Below are positions 63,412-64,000 of a DNA stretch of 64,000 bases, in pieces. This DNA comes from Candidatus Pelagibacter sp. GTDB taxonomy: Bacteria > Pseudomonadota > Alphaproteobacteria > Pelagibacterales > Pelagibacteraceae. Location of the stretch: NCBI GenBank assembly GCA_028225715.1, contig JAOIXS010000002.1, positions 1 through 64,000 of the forward strand. Reading direction: 5' to 3'. Every line of letters begins with the position of its first letter. Within the stretch, counting starts at the first letter, position 1. The position numbers and the translations under genes were made by a program. The notes beneath the pieces were generated by a model that saw nothing but the letters and a program-made list of their open reading frames with translations, was not told the DNA's origin and did not search any database.

Positions 63412-64000
63412 ATGTCAGCTATTTATAAAGATTTAAAAGATAAAAGAGTTTTCATTACTGGTGGTGGCTCAGGTATTGGCGCCTCTATAGTTGAACACTT
63501 TTGTGAGCAAGGTTCAGAAGTATATTTTATAGATATAAATGTAGAAGCATCAAATAAATTAATAATAGAATGTAAAAATAAAGAGTTTTCCATTCCAACT
63601 TTTATAAAATGTGATCTGCTAAATATAAAAGATTTACAAAATACCATATCAAAAATTATTAATGACAATGGGGCAATTGATGTTTTGGTAAATAATGCGG
63701 CAAATGATGAGAGACATTCTATTGATGAGGTAACTGAAGAATTTTGGAATGAGAGAATGAACATTAATTTAAGACATTATTTTTTTACAGTTCAATCTGT
63801 TAAAAAATCCATGATTGAAAATAAAGGTGGGTCTATAGTAAATATTGGCTCAGTATCTTGGATGATAGGACAAGGTGGAATGGCTGCGTATACTGCTGCA
63901 AAATCAGGTGTTGTTGGTTTAACAAGATCATTTGCAAGAGATTTAGGTGAATTCAATATAAGGGTAAATTCTGTTGTTCCAGGTTGGGTGATGACAGAAC
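63412..64000 (+). CDS. SDR-family oxidoreductase (3' end outside window)
   Basis: Open from the ATG at 63412 to the end of the window (196 residues seen). The NAD loop is TGGGSGIGASI, the structural motif NNAAN, the catalytic Ser lies in NIGSVSW, and AYTAAKSGVVGLT holds Tyr and Lys. Being in the sugar ABC operon, it probably oxidises the imported sugar or polyol. Confidence 0.88.
   Translation, partial: MSAIYKDLKDKRVFITGGGSGIGASIVEHFCEQGSEVYFIDINVEASNKLIIECKNKEFSIPTFIKCDLLNIKDLQNTISKIINDNGAIDVLVNNAANDERHSIDEVTEEFWNERMNINLRHYFFTVQSVKKSMIENKGGSIVNIGSVSWMIGQGGMAAYTAAKSGVVGLTRSFARDLGEFNIRVNSVVPGWVMTE

Noticed and set aside
1..64000. CRISPR arrays, insertion sequences, prophage genes, tRNA or rRNA genes
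   Set aside because: No repeat-spacer pattern, transposase, integrase, phage structural gene or cloverleaf-like sequence was seen anywhere in the window.

Overview
The window is very AT-rich (about 30% G+C by eye) and tightly packed. Neighbouring genes often overlap by 1-4 bases, intergenic gaps rarely exceed 200 bases, and I see no tRNA, rRNA, insertion sequence, prophage or CRISPR array. The gene set points to a streamlined marine alphaproteobacterium of the SAR11 (Pelagibacterales) type: a proteorhodopsin-family gene, SAM riboswitches before a homocysteine methyltransferase, a suf-only Fe-S pathway under an Rrf2 regulator, and many ABC and TRAP-like importers for small organics. The exact subclade cannot be told from this sequence.

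Layout. 1-3.8 kb: housekeeping genes (AsmA-like C-terminus, tyrS, anmK, a hydrolase). 3.9-10.4 kb: an iscR-sufBCDS-sufU-sufT-sufA operon behind a nearly perfect IscR type-1 box, then a tiny ORF. 10.4-22 kb: glnA, a tRNA deacylase, a DMT exporter, a homocysteine S-methyltransferase behind what looks like a tandem SAM-II/SAM-V leader, an aldehyde dehydrogenase with its DUF779 partner, and molybdenum-cofactor genes next to the Moco enzyme MsrPQ. moaA and moaC lie far away at 48 kb.

22.3-33.9 kb is a one-directional accessory block. It opens with a divergent rhodopsin whose key residues are Asp-Thr-Thr rather than Asp-Thr-Glu, immediately followed by a flotillin-like SPFH protein. This matches what I recall of the flotillin-associated rhodopsins (FArhodopsins). 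Downstream come an SCP2-like protein, an alpha/beta hydrolase, a dimethylformamidase-like enzyme (small and large subunits plus a second small-subunit-like protein), a cupin, a sodium:solute symporter, an iron-type alcohol dehydrogenase and a lactonase-type metallo-hydrolase. It reads as uptake and breakdown of an amide- or ester-like compound.

34.5-46.5 kb is a leftward block. It holds a sugar-type ABC importer (binding protein, double ATPase, two enlarged permeases) and a biotin-dependent carboxylase/5-oxoprolinase-like set (BCCP, PxpC, biotin carboxylase fused to PxpB, PxpA). Between the ATPase and the permease lies an unrecognised 171-residue protein built of four ~34-residue repeats. Its repeat motif recurs twice in the biotin carboxylase linker, and its C-terminal tail recurs at the ends of PxpC and the importer ATPase. 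This looks like a set of docking motifs tying importer and enzyme together, and I know of no description of it.

46.6-64 kb: small secreted proteins, an SMR-like transporter lacking the usual glutamate, moaCA, a phytanoyl-CoA-type dioxygenase, then sugar-acid catabolism (aldehyde dehydrogenase, rhamnonate-dehydratase-like enolase, PdxA2, a tripartite tricarboxylate transporter, an SDR, a ROK kinase) and a sugar ABC importer, ending in a truncated SDR. Several hairpins and palindromes sit where they could tune expression. The clearest is an intrinsic terminator lying inside the first codons of tctB.
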